Below, piece after piece: positions 1-8,729 of a stretch of DNA of 64,000 nt. The position numbers were made by a program, and so were the translations under genes. This DNA is from Burkholderia sp. OK233 (GTDB lineage: Bacteria > Pseudomonadota > Gammaproteobacteria > Burkholderiales > Burkholderiaceae), in the NCBI RefSeq assembly GCF_900230185.1, contig NZ_OCSR01000002.1:682001-746000 (forward strand), given 5' to 3'. The stretch's first letter is position 1. Each line of letters opens with the position of its first letter. A model generated the notes under the pieces. The model had not been told where the DNA came from. It did not search any database and worked only from the letters and a program-made list of their open reading frames with translations.

Positions 1-204
1 GACTTCACGCCGGACCAGGATTGCATCCAGATATTCCTAACCTGGGAGCTTCCCATCGAAAATGCCCATGTGGGGCACGCACTCAAGGTGGCCTTCGACG
101 TTGCCCCTTCAACCTCGTCGCAACTGGATACCGAGCAAGTCCAGTTGAACGGCGAACCGGTGATTGTGTGCCCGGATTCGGGTCGTTGGTCCCGGGCTGA
201 CTAG
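1..204 (+). CDS. 3' end of an unrecognised gene (partial)
   Basis: An open frame runs from the first base of the window to a TAG at 202-204 and gives the last 67 residues of a protein whose start lies outside. The tail is mixed hydrophobic and polar (contains IFLTWELPIE and ALKVAFDVAP) and has no motif I recognise. Codon use matches the GC-rich neighbours and no other frame looks better, so it is probably the C-terminus of a real gene. No function can be assigned. Confidence 0.5.
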   Translation, partial: DFTPDQDCIQIFLTWELPIENAHVGHALKVAFDVAPSTSSQLDTEQVQLNGEPVIVCPDSGRWSRAD

Positions 205-395
205 TCGTCAGGATCACACTGCGGCGTTGCCCTGACAGGCAGGTGGGTTAGCGGCTGGCGCCGCCGGCCGCCTGTATGATGGCGGGCTTGCGTCCGACGA
301 AAGCCCGCGCCAGCGGTCCGCGCCGATCGCGCACCGCCCGCTGCCGCTACGCGGCGCGAATGCCTCCATTCACGATGACCCAAAGGAAGACCGCC

Positions 396-716
396 ATGAC
401 GGCCACAACGCAATTCGATCAGGTTTCCGTTATCAAACGTGCCAACGTCTACTTCGACGGCAAGTGTGTCTCGCACACCGTTCTCTTCGCCGACGGCACG
501 CGCAAGACGCTCGGCGTGATCCTGCCCGTCGCGCTCAACTTCGGCACCGACGCGCCGGAACTCATGGAAGTGCAAGCCGGCCAATGCCGCATCCGCCTCG
601 AAGGCAGCGACGAGTGGAAGACGTATGGCGCGGGCGAGTCGTTCTCGGTGCCCGGCAAGAGTCGCTTCGATATCGACGTGACCGAAACGCTCGATTACAT
701 CTGCAGCTACCTGTAA
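396..716 (+). CDS. ppnP: Pyrimidine/purine nucleoside phosphorylase PpnP (DUF1255, cupin fold)
   Basis: 106 residues, the usual size for this family, which phosphorolyses several nucleosides to base and ribose-1-phosphate in the cytosol. The family core is clear: QFDQVSVIKRANVYFDG near the start, TLGVILP at about 47-53 and a C-terminal ETLDYICSYL. The ATG at 396 was chosen because AAGGAAGA lies just upstream at 383-390. The frame is open further upstream, but that extension is arginine-rich and unlike the family. A terminator-like hairpin follows directly, so the gene is probably monocistronic. Confidence 0.92.
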   Translation: MTATTQFDQVSVIKRANVYFDGKCVSHTVLFADGTRKTLGVILPVALNFGTDAPELMEVQAGQCRIRLEGSDEWKTYGAGESFSVPGKSRFDIDVTETLDYICSYL

Positions 717-724
717 AGAAGGAC

Positions 725-780
725 GGGTGCCGGGTCATTCCCCCGGCACCCTCACCCACCTTGCTGACTTTTTCTTTATG
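725..780 (+). terminator. Rho-independent terminator after ppnP
   Basis: A 10-bp perfect stem (gggtgccggg at 725-734, cccggcaccc at 742-751) with a 7-base loop lies 9 bp after the ppnP stop and is followed by a T-rich stretch at about 768-779. The T run is about 17 bases past the stem, further than in a textbook terminator. Confidence 0.55.
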
Positions 781-841
781 TTTTCCGTGACGCCCGTCCC
801 TTAAGAGTGGCTGTCTGCGAAAACCACCACACGGTTCACGC

Positions 842-2881
842 CTAGGTTCCCGCGTTAGTCAAGATTGCAAGGCTTGGGCAATAGTGTGTTGCGCTCAAGT
901 ACGGCGCTTGCTGTGAACGAGCTCCAGCAGCACTAGACGTGGGCGGATCGATAAAAACTGATGCATTGTTCGATCCCGCGGGAGCGGTGAGGGTCATCGT
1001 CACTTTCCACCAGTTACCCGATTTCACTGCGCTCAGCGAGGTTGCCTGTCCAGCGCCCCATGTTCCGCGCACTACAGCACCCGTATTCGTATTGAGGACC
1101 CAGCCAAATTCGGTGCCGCTCGGGTCATCGGTCTGGATTGATCCGCCAGGAAAGACCGTCGCGTTGGTGGTGGCGAGAACATAGTCAGTGAAGCTATACG
1201 ACTGGCCGCCCTGAACCCTGATGATTTCGCGGACATTCGAGACTGACGAGCCGTTCGTGCTGGTAACCATTGCCGCCCCCTTGTTCACACCGGAGACATC
1301 GGTCGCAGGCACTGCGGTACCTCCATTTTGTTGCGACCATGCATGCGGTGTGGCGAGATTCAGCGGCGAGTTGATCAGATTGTTTGCATAGCAGGCAGCC
1401 ACTGCCTTGTCAGCGGGCGGTCCGTAAAAGCTTGCGATGCTCGCCTGGATCGCGCTATCCGTCGTGTCGGATGTCGCCTTGGTGATCACCGCGCCTTCGA
1501 AGAACTGGATGGGAGCAGCGCTACCGTCGCCGCCTTCGCCAAGCGAAAGACCACCCTGCCATTGCCCATTAAATGCGTGACCCGCGTCGTTGCCAAAGTT
1601 CAAGGCTTCTGGGGGTGCCTGGTCATAGAGTGCGGTGAGTACACTCTGCGAGGCAGAACCGCCTTTGACCACGAAGATATTCGACGCGGTCACCGGTGAG
1701 TACTTGGAGAGCACCGTGACGAACTTTTCTTTTGGAGGCTGCTGCGGGCCGTAGAGATAAACGCCGGCCTCCGCGTCGACGCCCGGCCAGTTAATATCGA
1801 GTGCGTTGCATACGGGGTCTTTTACGTTCGGTGCCTGGTTCGAGTCGCCGTCACAATAGCCAAAAACTGCTGCGTTGCCGTTCGAGAACGCCAGCGCGAA
1901 CATCTCGCCTTCTACTTCTCCATGCGCATAAGTGCCGGGGTTAGCACTGCTTTCCATATTTCCATAAGTTCCGCAGCACGTGGAGGACTGGCTATAGTGC
2001 GCTCCCGCCACCATATATTCGGCGATATCGCTATCACCAATCGACTGGTTCACCGTGCCGAACCTGTTGCGGTACGCTTGTCCCGCCAAAGTACCGAGAG
2101 CTGGGATCTGGACGCCTTGCAGCGGCACGAAGCCTAACCTGGCCGGCGTACCGGGGAGCGCCGGCAAATCGTTTCCGATCGATAACTGGAGGGTCGGTGA
2201 CTGGGTGGTTAGCGCGGTGGGGGGCTGGAGCAGTTGAACGGTCAGCGCTCCACTGGTTCCTGGAAGGGTGATTGTCGCAAAGCCGTTGAGAACCGGAACA
2301 GTCGTTGTTTTTTGCTCCCCTGAGCCGCTATTCGGAAGGGTCAGTGACTCTGTTCCGTCCGCGTTGAGTGTGAGGGTGGCCGCCACGTTGCCAAATGCTC
2401 CTCCCTTGAGAGGCGCAACCAGGTCGATCTGATCGTAAATGTACGTGACTGAACAGCTTGTATTGTTGCAGAACGCATTTGCGCTCTTGACGTTGGCCGA
2501 GCCGATCAGCGTGCGGTCGGCGCCGTTCGGCAAACTACCCGACGTATAGGGGTAAATGTCCTGCGTTGCACTATCGGACGCACGTCGAACCTGGAATAAC
2601 GGGCCCCTATAATTTTTTGTCAACAAGCGTGTCACGCTATGAGCCGCGGAACACGGCGTGTCAGCAGTTGCTGCGGCGTCGCAAGGTAGCGGGCTCGCGG
2701 TCGCCTGTTCCGTTGGCGTACTGGAATTTGACAGGGCTGCGTCATTCGTCGGCGACGTACTTGAGTTCGACACCCCTGTCGCTTGAGATGCGGACGTGCC
2801 GCTACTATCTCCGTTGCATGCGGCAAGCCCGACGGTCATCGCTAACAAGACAGCAATTAATCCGGTTCCTCTGGACATCAT
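842..2881 (-). CDS. GH54-like alpha-L-arabinofuranosidase lipoprotein
   Basis: 679 residues with a lipoprotein signal (lipobox LAAC, Cys22), then a Ser/Thr-rich linker to about residue 65. Residues 66-495 resemble the catalytic domain of GH54 arabinofuranosidases, best known from fungi: a PCDAA...TPCSAAHS start, TYIYDQ, a CCGTYGNMESS block holding the expected nucleophile Glu, and GEGGDGSAAPIQFFEGA holding the expected acid/base Asp. Both catalytic positions therefore look intact. The last ~150 residues look like a beta-rich, possibly carbohydrate-binding, domain that I cannot name; the fungal CBM42 is not evident. The start follows a strong AGGAGGAGG. The likely role is release of arabinose from plant arabinan or arabinoxylan at the cell surface. 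The match is from memory of the family. Confidence 0.75.
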   Translation of the reverse strand: MMSRGTGLIAVLLAMTVGLAACNGDSSGTSASQATGVSNSSTSPTNDAALSNSSTPTEQATASPLPCDAAATADTPCSAAHSVTRLLTKNYRGPLFQVRRASDSATQDIYPYTSGSLPNGADRTLIGSANVKSANAFCNNTSCSVTYIYDQIDLVAPLKGGAFGNVAATLTLNADGTESLTLPNSGSGEQKTTTVPVLNGFATITLPGTSGALTVQLLQPPTALTTQSPTLQLSIGNDLPALPGTPARLGFVPLQGVQIPALGTLAGQAYRNRFGTVNQSIGDSDIAEYMVAGAHYSQSSTCCGTYGNMESSANPGTYAHGEVEGEMFALAFSNGNAAVFGYCDGDSNQAPNVKDPVCNALDINWPGVDAEAGVYLYGPQQPPKEKFVTVLSKYSPVTASNIFVVKGGSASQSVLTALYDQAPPEALNFGNDAGHAFNGQWQGGLSLGEGGDGSAAPIQFFEGAVITKATSDTTDSAIQASIASFYGPPADKAVAACYANNLINSPLNLATPHAWSQQNGGTAVPATDVSGVNKGAAMVTSTNGSSVSNVREIIRVQGGQSYSFTDYVLATTNATVFPGGSIQTDDPSGTEFGWVLNTNTGAVVRGTWGAGQATSLSAVKSGNWWKVTMTLTAPAGSNNASVFIDPPTSSAAGARSQQAPYLSATHYCPSLAILTNAGT

Positions 2882-2963
2882 GACCTCCTCCTATGAAACC
2901 ACGCTTCTGATTAGATTCATTCAACTTAGTTATGCAAAATTATTTATCCAAAATCATCACTAG

Positions 2964-4462
2964 TCTTACTGTGTCATATAAATGCTCGTGCAATCTATTG
3001 CCACAGAGGAAGAGTGCCATCGTTGCATGAGCCGTAGTCCAAGCAGGATACGCAACGTGGTAATGGAATCAGGAACGTGGCGTTGTGCGCGCTGGACTGC
3101 CCCGAGGGATGTAATCCTGGGGAAGGGCAGGCAGCGTGCGTTCGAGGAAGTTTTTTTTATCGCGCACATCTGATTGCATCCTGAGTCGCTGGGCCATCAG
3201 AAACCCATATGCAGCGATACTCAGTGTGGCGTGGTGGTGAAAGCCACGCCAGCCTCGCCCTTCGTAATGACCGAGCCCGAACTCCTGTTTCAGGTCCTGA
3301 TAGTCGCGCTCGATGCGCCAGCGCATCTTGGTCACGAACACAAGCTGCTCAAGGGTCGCCTCCTCAGGGGCGGTAGTGAGAAAGTATTTGAGCGGCTCCG
3401 TATCGCCATCAGGCCATTCAATGAGCAGCCATTCTTCGTCGCGAACGGTACTTCGCCAATAGTCGCGATGTGCGGGACGAACCCGTACGGCGGCAAAGCG
3501 AGAGGAAAGTGCTGCGTTGCTGCCTTCCCGCCAGGTTACGGTTTGCCAGGCGCTCACGGGTAATTGCATGGCCAGTTCCTTCACCGCGAGCGGTTCGTGG
3601 CCGGGCGCACGGCGCAACGATGTCGGTGGCCTGCCGCGCCCGCTCCAGGGCTCGGGCGGAAGTGGCGCCGTACCTGGCGCCCACACAGAGGTGCCAGGCC
3701 GGATCCCTACCGCGTACAACAAACCCAGTTCAGTTACGCCATCCCGGAAAGCGGTTTCGTCGCCGTACCCGGCGTCGGCCAGCACGATGCCCGGTGCAAC
3801 GCCGGACGCTACAGCCTCGCGAAGTTGGGCCAGCGCAATCTGGGGCTTGGTCTCGAAAGCCAGATCGTCGGGAATGCCCGCACGACGGGCCCGCTCCCGG
3901 TCGTCAATCCATTCCTTGGGCACATACAACTGCCAGGCAATCGGCAGGCTGCCGCGTTGCGTCGCGATCGACAGGCTCACGGCGACCTGACAGTTGTCCT
4001 GTTTGCCGAGCTGCCCACAGTACTGACGTGCAACCCCGACCGAATGACGCCCCTTCTTTGGAAAACCTGTGTCGTCAACAATCCAGTAGTAGCCGGTTTC
4101 TTCAGCAGCGTGCGCGCCTAACGCGGGCATCACCCATTCGCGTACCCGCTGCAAGACCGCCCGGTCAGACCATTCTGCCTTGGCCACAAAGTGGTGGAGT
4201 GACTGGTGCTTCGCACTCGCGTGAAGTGGGTCAATATGCGCGGCCATCGGCTCGACGCTCTTGCGTGACAACGGCAATACCAGGCCCGAACAGTAGCCCT
4301 TGAGGCCGGCATGGCGATCGGCGTGCCCTAACGCCTGCGCCAGATGGTTCAAATACGCGTCAAATTCGTCGACATCTTCTCTCATCGCGATCGCCCGAAG
4401 TCTGTATTATTCAATAGTACCAGGTATCGCTTTGATGCAAATATTTATATGACACAGTAAGA
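2964..4462 (-). mobile_element. IS701-family insertion sequence, complete
   Basis: 1,499 bp bounded by a perfect 20-bp inverted repeat (tcttactgtgtcatataaat at 2964-2983 and its complement at 4443-4462). It is flanked by CTAG at 2960-2963 and 4463-4466, matching the YTAR target preference known for IS701 elements. It carries one intact transposase. The right CTAG is also the left flank of the next element, so the two lie head to tail with only those four bases between them. Confidence 0.93.
3069..4385 (-). CDS. IS701-family DDE transposase
   Basis: 438 residues, full length for the family. The catalytic acids are visible in order: VDDTGFPKKG for the first Asp, VLADAGYGD for the second, and MRWRIERDYQDLKQEFGLGHYEGR for the Glu region. 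The C-terminus ends about 105 bp inside the left inverted repeat. No frameshift or internal stop is seen, so the enzyme is probably functional. It catalyses cut-and-paste transposition of its element. Confidence 0.93.
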   Translation of the reverse strand: MREDVDEFDAYLNHLAQALGHADRHAGLKGYCSGLVLPLSRKSVEPMAAHIDPLHASAKHQSLHHFVAKAEWSDRAVLQRVREWVMPALGAHAAEETGYYWIVDDTGFPKKGRHSVGVARQYCGQLGKQDNCQVAVSLSIATQRGSLPIAWQLYVPKEWIDDRERARRAGIPDDLAFETKPQIALAQLREAVASGVAPGIVLADAGYGDETAFRDGVTELGLLYAVGIRPGTSVWAPGTAPLPPEPWSGRGRPPTSLRRAPGHEPLAVKELAMQLPVSAWQTVTWREGSNAALSSRFAAVRVRPAHRDYWRSTVRDEEWLLIEWPDGDTEPLKYFLTTAPEEATLEQLVFVTKMRWRIERDYQDLKQEFGLGHYEGRGWRGFHHHATLSIAAYGFLMAQRLRMQSDVRDKKNFLERTLPALPQDYIPRGSPARTTPRS

Positions 4463-4466
4463 CTAG

Positions 4467-5802
4467 CAGGCCGTTGAAATATCCGTCGTTGATGCGCCCA
4501 GATGCATTACGACGGATGCTGGGTTCGCACTTTTGAAACGCGGAACACGTTGCGGGCATTCGACGTTGCTCGCGGGTTCGCCATATCGATGTTATCCATT
4601 GCTTCCTGCCCCTTAACCGGCAAGTGTGCGCATACGCGTCAGGTTGTAGCCGACCTGCGTCAGCACGAAGAGCTGGTCTACGCGTTCAAGTCCTCGATAC
4701 ATCGCTTGTCGAATTCGTCCGACTGTCTTGCCCCATCCGAACACCTGCTCAATGCGTTTACGTTTTTGCTGGCTGACCGCGTAACCCGGCCAGCGCGTAG
4801 TTCGCTCGTCAATTGCTGAGCCTCCTGGACGACCATCGTTTTGCGCCACATGCGGCGTGACACGATTCGCGCGACAACTGCCGACGAAGCCGGCGGTGTC
4901 GTAGTTCTTGTCCGCACCGACCGTGATGGCACGCGACGCAACACTCGCGGCATCAGCAAGCATCTGCCCGGCCGCGTCGCGCTCGGCGGTGCCCGTCGCC
5001 AGCGTCACCTGTGCGTTGACCACCAGGCCGTGCCGGTTGTCGGTCAGCACGTGGCCCATATAACAGAGCATCGCTCCGGTTCCTTTGCTCTTACGAAACA
5101 GGCGCGCCTGCTCGTCCGTCGTGGATTGGTGCGTCTCGTTACTGCGCTTCTGTCCATGCCAGTTGTCATTCGGCGCGGGCGGTTCGTCAGGAGGCCTGTC
5201 TTCTTTGTCCGGACTTGCCTTGGGCACAAAGCTCTTGTGCCCGGCCCATGCCTGAATCAACGTGCCGTCGACGCTAAAGTGCTCCCCAGAAAGATATCCG
5301 CGCTCGCGCGCGGTCTCGACTGTCTCGTTGAAGAGCAACACCAGCACATCGTGTTCGAGCAACCGGTCGCGGTTCTTGCTGAACGTCGAGTGGTCCCACA
5401 CGGTCCCGTCCATCGGCAGGCCGACGAACCAGCGGAACAGCATGTTGTAGGAAATCTGTTCCACCAGCATGCGCTCGCTACGAATTGAGTACAGCACCTG
5501 CAGCAAAAGAGCTCGCACCAGCTTCTCCGGCGCAATGCTCGGCCGACCTCCTTTCACGTCAGCCTCGTACATCCGCGCGAACACATCGTCCATGCGTTTA
5601 AGCGCGTCATTGAGCCAGGTGCGAATCGGACGCAACGGATGGTCCTTCGGCACAAAATCGTCCAGCTTCAACACCGTGAACATTGATTCGGTAAAACCAT
5701 CTGGCCCACGCATCCGTTCCATCTCGCTCTCATTGATGACATACGTTCAACGTTTACGCCTGCGTTCCGGATGACCGCTACATGAGGTATTTCACCGGCC
5801 TG
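4467..5802 (-). mobile_element. IS5-family (IS1182-like) insertion sequence, complete
   Basis: 1,336 bp. The left end begins caggccgttgaaatat and the right end, read inward, begins caggccggtgaaatac, an imperfect inverted repeat of about 17 bp. It is flanked by CTAG at 4463-4466 and 5803-5806. The left CTAG is shared with the IS701 element, so one element inserted into the target duplication of the other. It carries one intact transposase. Confidence 0.88.
4613..5722 (-). CDS. IS5/IS1182-type DDE transposase
   Basis: 369 residues. The N-terminal DUF772-like part (FVPKDHPLRPIR ... RPSIAPEKLVRALLLQVLYSIRSER) is followed by FSVDGTLIQAWAGHKSF with the first Asp, VGADKNYDT with the second, and RIEQVFGWGKT with the Glu. 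The reading frame is intact. I recognise the transposase type, but whether ISfinder files it under IS5 or IS1182 needs a lookup. Confidence 0.9.
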   Translation of the reverse strand: MERMRGPDGFTESMFTVLKLDDFVPKDHPLRPIRTWLNDALKRMDDVFARMYEADVKGGRPSIAPEKLVRALLLQVLYSIRSERMLVEQISYNMLFRWFVGLPMDGTVWDHSTFSKNRDRLLEHDVLVLLFNETVETARERGYLSGEHFSVDGTLIQAWAGHKSFVPKASPDKEDRPPDEPPAPNDNWHGQKRSNETHQSTTDEQARLFRKSKGTGAMLCYMGHVLTDNRHGLVVNAQVTLATGTAERDAAGQMLADAASVASRAITVGADKNYDTAGFVGSCRANRVTPHVAQNDGRPGGSAIDERTTRWPGYAVSQQKRKRIEQVFGWGKTVGRIRQAMYRGLERVDQLFVLTQVGYNLTRMRTLAG

Positions 5803-5806
5803 CTAG

Positions 5807-6503
5807 TCAGGCAGGTTCAGAACTGCCACTCATTTCCGGTGGTTAGAAAATGTGCTGCCGAGCGATGCAACGCGCCGTCCCAGCCATACGGTGCGTGGGA
5901 ATGAGGTTGATTGTCTGGTAGATCGCGAAGATGCCGGCATGCGCTGCGGCCGGACAGTCGAAACGCATTGGCTGGCCGTCACGCAGGATCTCGCAGGCGA
6001 CTGGCGGCGGCATGGTACTCATCGCGTTTCGTGAGCGCCGGCGGCTAGCACAGGAGGTCAGCGACCAGCATCGCCACCCTCCATTGCGGTACACAGCGGC
6101 TCGCCATGCTCGCCTCCACTATCGTTGTATCGATCGGCTGCCCAGCGGGACAGCATCTGATGACGCGAGACGGTAGGTCGCCGCGTTAGGTAATAATATT
6201 AGTCAATAATATCAACTTATCGTCTCAGTATTATCCCGTACACACAGATTAAGGGATCGAACGGTGACGCCCATATAGTGGGGAAAGTAGCGTGTATTTA
6301 CTCGAATTTTTCAATATTATCGCTAATATAATTTTTAATAAGTCGGCAAGCTGCTAGTCGAGCGGTCGTTCCTCAAGACGATTGAGCACGCGTGGCAACT
6401 GAAGCTTGTCTAACGAATAGGTTGGAGCCGACTTAGTCGTGAGACTCACTGAAAGCGCTCGTTTTTTGCGGTCAGCGCCGTTTATGTGACCACTTCTCGG
6501 AAG
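5807..6503. other. Non-coding stretch with an AT-rich segment
   Basis: About 700 bp with no convincing gene. The first 370 bp are GC-rich. A 59-codon minus-strand frame (5843-6022) has no ribosome binding site and no family resemblance, so it is not called. Bases 6190-6345 are strikingly AT-rich for this window and hold repeated ATAATATT/AATATTAT words (6193-6214, 6312-6334), which could be a promoter or protein-binding region or a piece of foreign DNA. Confidence 0.5.
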
Positions 6504-7673
6504 TCATATCTGCCATGACCGGCGTATGCGCTCGCGAATGTCATGCAGGCGCAAAACGGATTCGTTGGAGAAAACGAAACGCAGATAGCGGTCCGCGCCG
6601 GGTCCCCAGTTCGTCATCGGCGTGGCCGCAATCTTGCCGCGTTCGAGCAGCAGCTTCGACGCCTCGGGTGGCTCCAGACCCAACTTACGGGTATCGATGA
6701 GCATCGACCAGCCGCCATGCGGACGGATCACCGGCAGGTCTGCAAGCGCGCTCATCAGGAAGTCGCGACGGCGCTCCCATTCCGCGACCGCAGCAGCCAC
6801 GCCGTCGTCGGTTGCCGTCAACGCGGCAGTGGCGCCGGGCATCGCGATTCCAACCTGACACACCACGTTCGACAAACTCACGAGACGTACGTCGTTCATG
6901 ATCGATGCGGGCCCGACGATCCAGCCGACGCGCCATCCGATCATCCGATACTCCTTCGAAACCGCGCCGATGGTGATGGTGCGTTCGCGCATGCCCGGCA
7001 AACCGGCGGGATGAATGACGTCGCGCCCGTCGAACAGGATGCGCTCCATCGCCGCGTCATAGACCAGCCAGATGCCATGGCGTTGGCAATGCTCCGCAAT
7101 CGCAAGCCATTCGTCCCGCGATGCGACGTAGCCGCCTGGCATCGAAGGCGACATGATCAGCAACGCTTTCGTTCGTGGCCCAATCGCCGCGGCAAGACTG
7201 TCGAGATCGAGCCGCCAGCCGTCGGCACCCGGCTGCAGCCGCGCGAACCTCGGCACGCCTGCTGCCAGATGCACCCGGTTGATCAGCCCAGCGTAGGTCG
7301 GATCCGTCAGCACGACCTCGTCGCCCGGCTCAAGAATCGACAGCAGCACGTTAAAAATCCCCGCAAGACCACCGGCCGACACGATGCATTCGCTCGCGGC
7401 GTCGTATGGGACGCCCGCGGCGCGGCCGACCCGTTCGGCGGCCGCCTCGCGCAACGCACGCTGGCCGGTAAAGGGTAGATAGCTGTTTGCCGCGTCATCG
7501 TCGATGGCCTCGTGCGTTTGAGCCAGCGCCGGCGCCGGCGGCCGCAGGTCGGTATCGAGATTTTCAAGCCTTAGAATGTCCGCGTCGCGCAGAGAATCCG
7601 CGGCGTCGCCGATGCGATCGACTCCAATGCCAGGAATATTTCTTAAACGAGATACTGTCACATGGCCATCCAA
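6504..7673 (-). CDS. Class I/II PLP-dependent aminotransferase
   Basis: 389 residues, fold-type I. Visible are the N-terminal NSYLPFTGQRALREAAAERV region, SAGGLAGIFN at the phosphate-binding turn (~99-108), the cofactor Asp206 in VYDAAME and the Schiff-base lysine K240 in GAVSKEYRMIGWRVGW. It probably moves an amino group between an amino acid and a 2-oxo acid; the substrate cannot be told. The frame starts at a TTG (7673); a GTG four codons in is equally possible and no ATG fits. The gene is divergent from a GntR regulator only 20 bp away, which probably controls it. Confidence 0.85.
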   Translation of the reverse strand: MDGHVTVSRLRNIPGIGVDRIGDAADSLRDADILRLENLDTDLRPPAPALAQTHEAIDDDAANSYLPFTGQRALREAAAERVGRAAGVPYDAASECIVSAGGLAGIFNVLLSILEPGDEVVLTDPTYAGLINRVHLAAGVPRFARLQPGADGWRLDLDSLAAAIGPRTKALLIMSPSMPGGYVASRDEWLAIAEHCQRHGIWLVYDAAMERILFDGRDVIHPAGLPGMRERTITIGAVSKEYRMIGWRVGWIVGPASIMNDVRLVSLSNVVCQVGIAMPGATAALTATDDGVAAAVAEWERRRDFLMSALADLPVIRPHGGWSMLIDTRKLGLEPPEASKLLLERGKIAATPMTNWGPGADRYLRFVFSNESVLRLHDIRERIRRSWQI

Positions 7674-7679
7674 TATGGT

Positions 7680-7693
7680 TTTAATATATTAAA
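7680..7693. promoter_or_regulatory. Perfect 14-bp palindrome between the aminotransferase and gntR starts
   Basis: tttaatatattaaa is a perfect palindrome filling most of the 20-bp gap between the two divergent start codons. It abuts the GTG start of the regulator. It could be the operator or an overlapping -10 element for both genes; either would imply very short leaders. Confidence 0.4.
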
Positions 7694-8350
7694 GTGAAAA
7701 AATCTGCAGATGGCAAGCCCTCTTCGACTTCGCTCGCCGATCTCCTGCGCGAGCGCATCGCGAACGGTACCTTGGTGCCGGGGACGCAGTTGCGGCAGGA
7801 TCTGATTGCGAAGGAATTCGGCACCAGTCACATTCCGGTGCGGGAGGCATTCGTGCAGTTGCAGGCGAGCGGGTTCGTCACGATCGTGCCGAACCGGGGC
7901 GCATTCGTCTCCGCGATGACGCGGTTCGAAGCGGCCGAGTTGACGGAGATGCGGATCGCGCTCGAGCTGCTGGCGCTCGACTCCGCTATCGATGCGTTCG
8001 GCGCGGACGACGAGACCACGGTCCGCGCAATCCTCGAGCGCGACGAGAATGCGCATACGGTCGAGCACTGGTCGATCGACAACTGGGCATTTCATCGAGC
8101 AATCTATCAGCCAAGCGACAAGCGGCATCTGCTGGAGACGCTGGAAGCAATCTGGCGCAAGACTGACCGCTATCTGCGGCTCGTCTGGCAGCTAGAGCGC
8201 TACCAACGCATCTCGCTCGCAGAGCATCATGCGATCCTCGATGCAGTGCTGGCCCGAGACCGGCGCGCCGCCAAGCGCCTGACGAAAGCGCATATCGAAG
8301 CGGCGGGCGTCGTGATGCAGGACGCGCTGCGCGAAGCGCGGCAAGAGTGA
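7694..8350 (+). CDS. GntR-family (FCD/FadR-type) transcriptional regulator
   Basis: 218 residues. The winged helix occupies roughly residues 10-72 (LADLLRERIANGTLVPGTQL ... IPVREAFVQLQASGFV), followed by an all-helical FCD effector domain (ELTEMRIALELLAL, FHRAIY, EHHAILDAVLARD with likely metal-binding histidines). The start is a GTG at 7694 with no clear ribosome binding site; no in-frame ATG exists before the DNA-binding domain, so the message may be leaderless. It probably regulates itself and the divergent aminotransferase, with an organic or amino acid as effector. Confidence 0.88.
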   Translation: MKKSADGKPSSTSLADLLRERIANGTLVPGTQLRQDLIAKEFGTSHIPVREAFVQLQASGFVTIVPNRGAFVSAMTRFEAAELTEMRIALELLALDSAIDAFGADDETTVRAILERDENAHTVEHWSIDNWAFHRAIYQPSDKRHLLETLEAIWRKTDRYLRLVWQLERYQRISLAEHHAILDAVLARDRRAAKRLTKAHIEAAGVVMQDALREARQE

Positions 8351-8729
8351 GGTTCGAGCGGGCAGTAGCGCTAGAGGGATCGGGTCACGCTCGCCGGAAC
8401 GGGGCGGCCGAATGGCGTGACGCGCGGAGGCACGGAGTTACGCGTGAAAGCTGACTCACGGTGGATCTCGTCGCCTGAGAGGTTGTTGAGGGTCGCACTG
8501 AGATAGTTGTCTTCTGTCCGTGTTCGGCCGTTTGAGACGTTCGGTCCAGCCGGCTAGACCGTCGACAATGGGCGGACGAACAGTAGATCGCGTCCATCAT
8601 TTACCGGCTCTCACGGATATTTGATTGGAACCCGTAAGTACGAATTCGAGAGTCGGTGTACTTTGATCGTATGGCAAGCGGGGCCTGAATCCGCCTGAAT
8701 TTCTAGCGCGCCATCTGAAGCGGCCCAGC
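8351..8729. other. Intergenic stretch, nothing recognised
   Basis: 379 bp between the 3' ends of the GntR gene and the minus-strand hydrolase. The genes converge here. A 71-codon minus-strand frame is low-complexity Ser/Thr/Arg with no ribosome binding site. No clear terminator hairpin was found. Confidence 0.4.

Noticed and set aside
3470..4303. Long plus-strand frame opposite the IS701 transposase
   Set aside because: Arg/Pro-rich antisense shadow of an intact transposase; no ribosome binding site or domain.
5843..6094. 83-codon minus-strand frame after the second IS
   Set aside because: Basic, low-similarity sequence without a ribosome binding site; not enough to call a gene.
6543..7478. 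311-codon frame opposite the aminotransferase
   Set aside because: The minus-strand frame has all aminotransferase motifs; this one is arginine- and histidine-rich with none.
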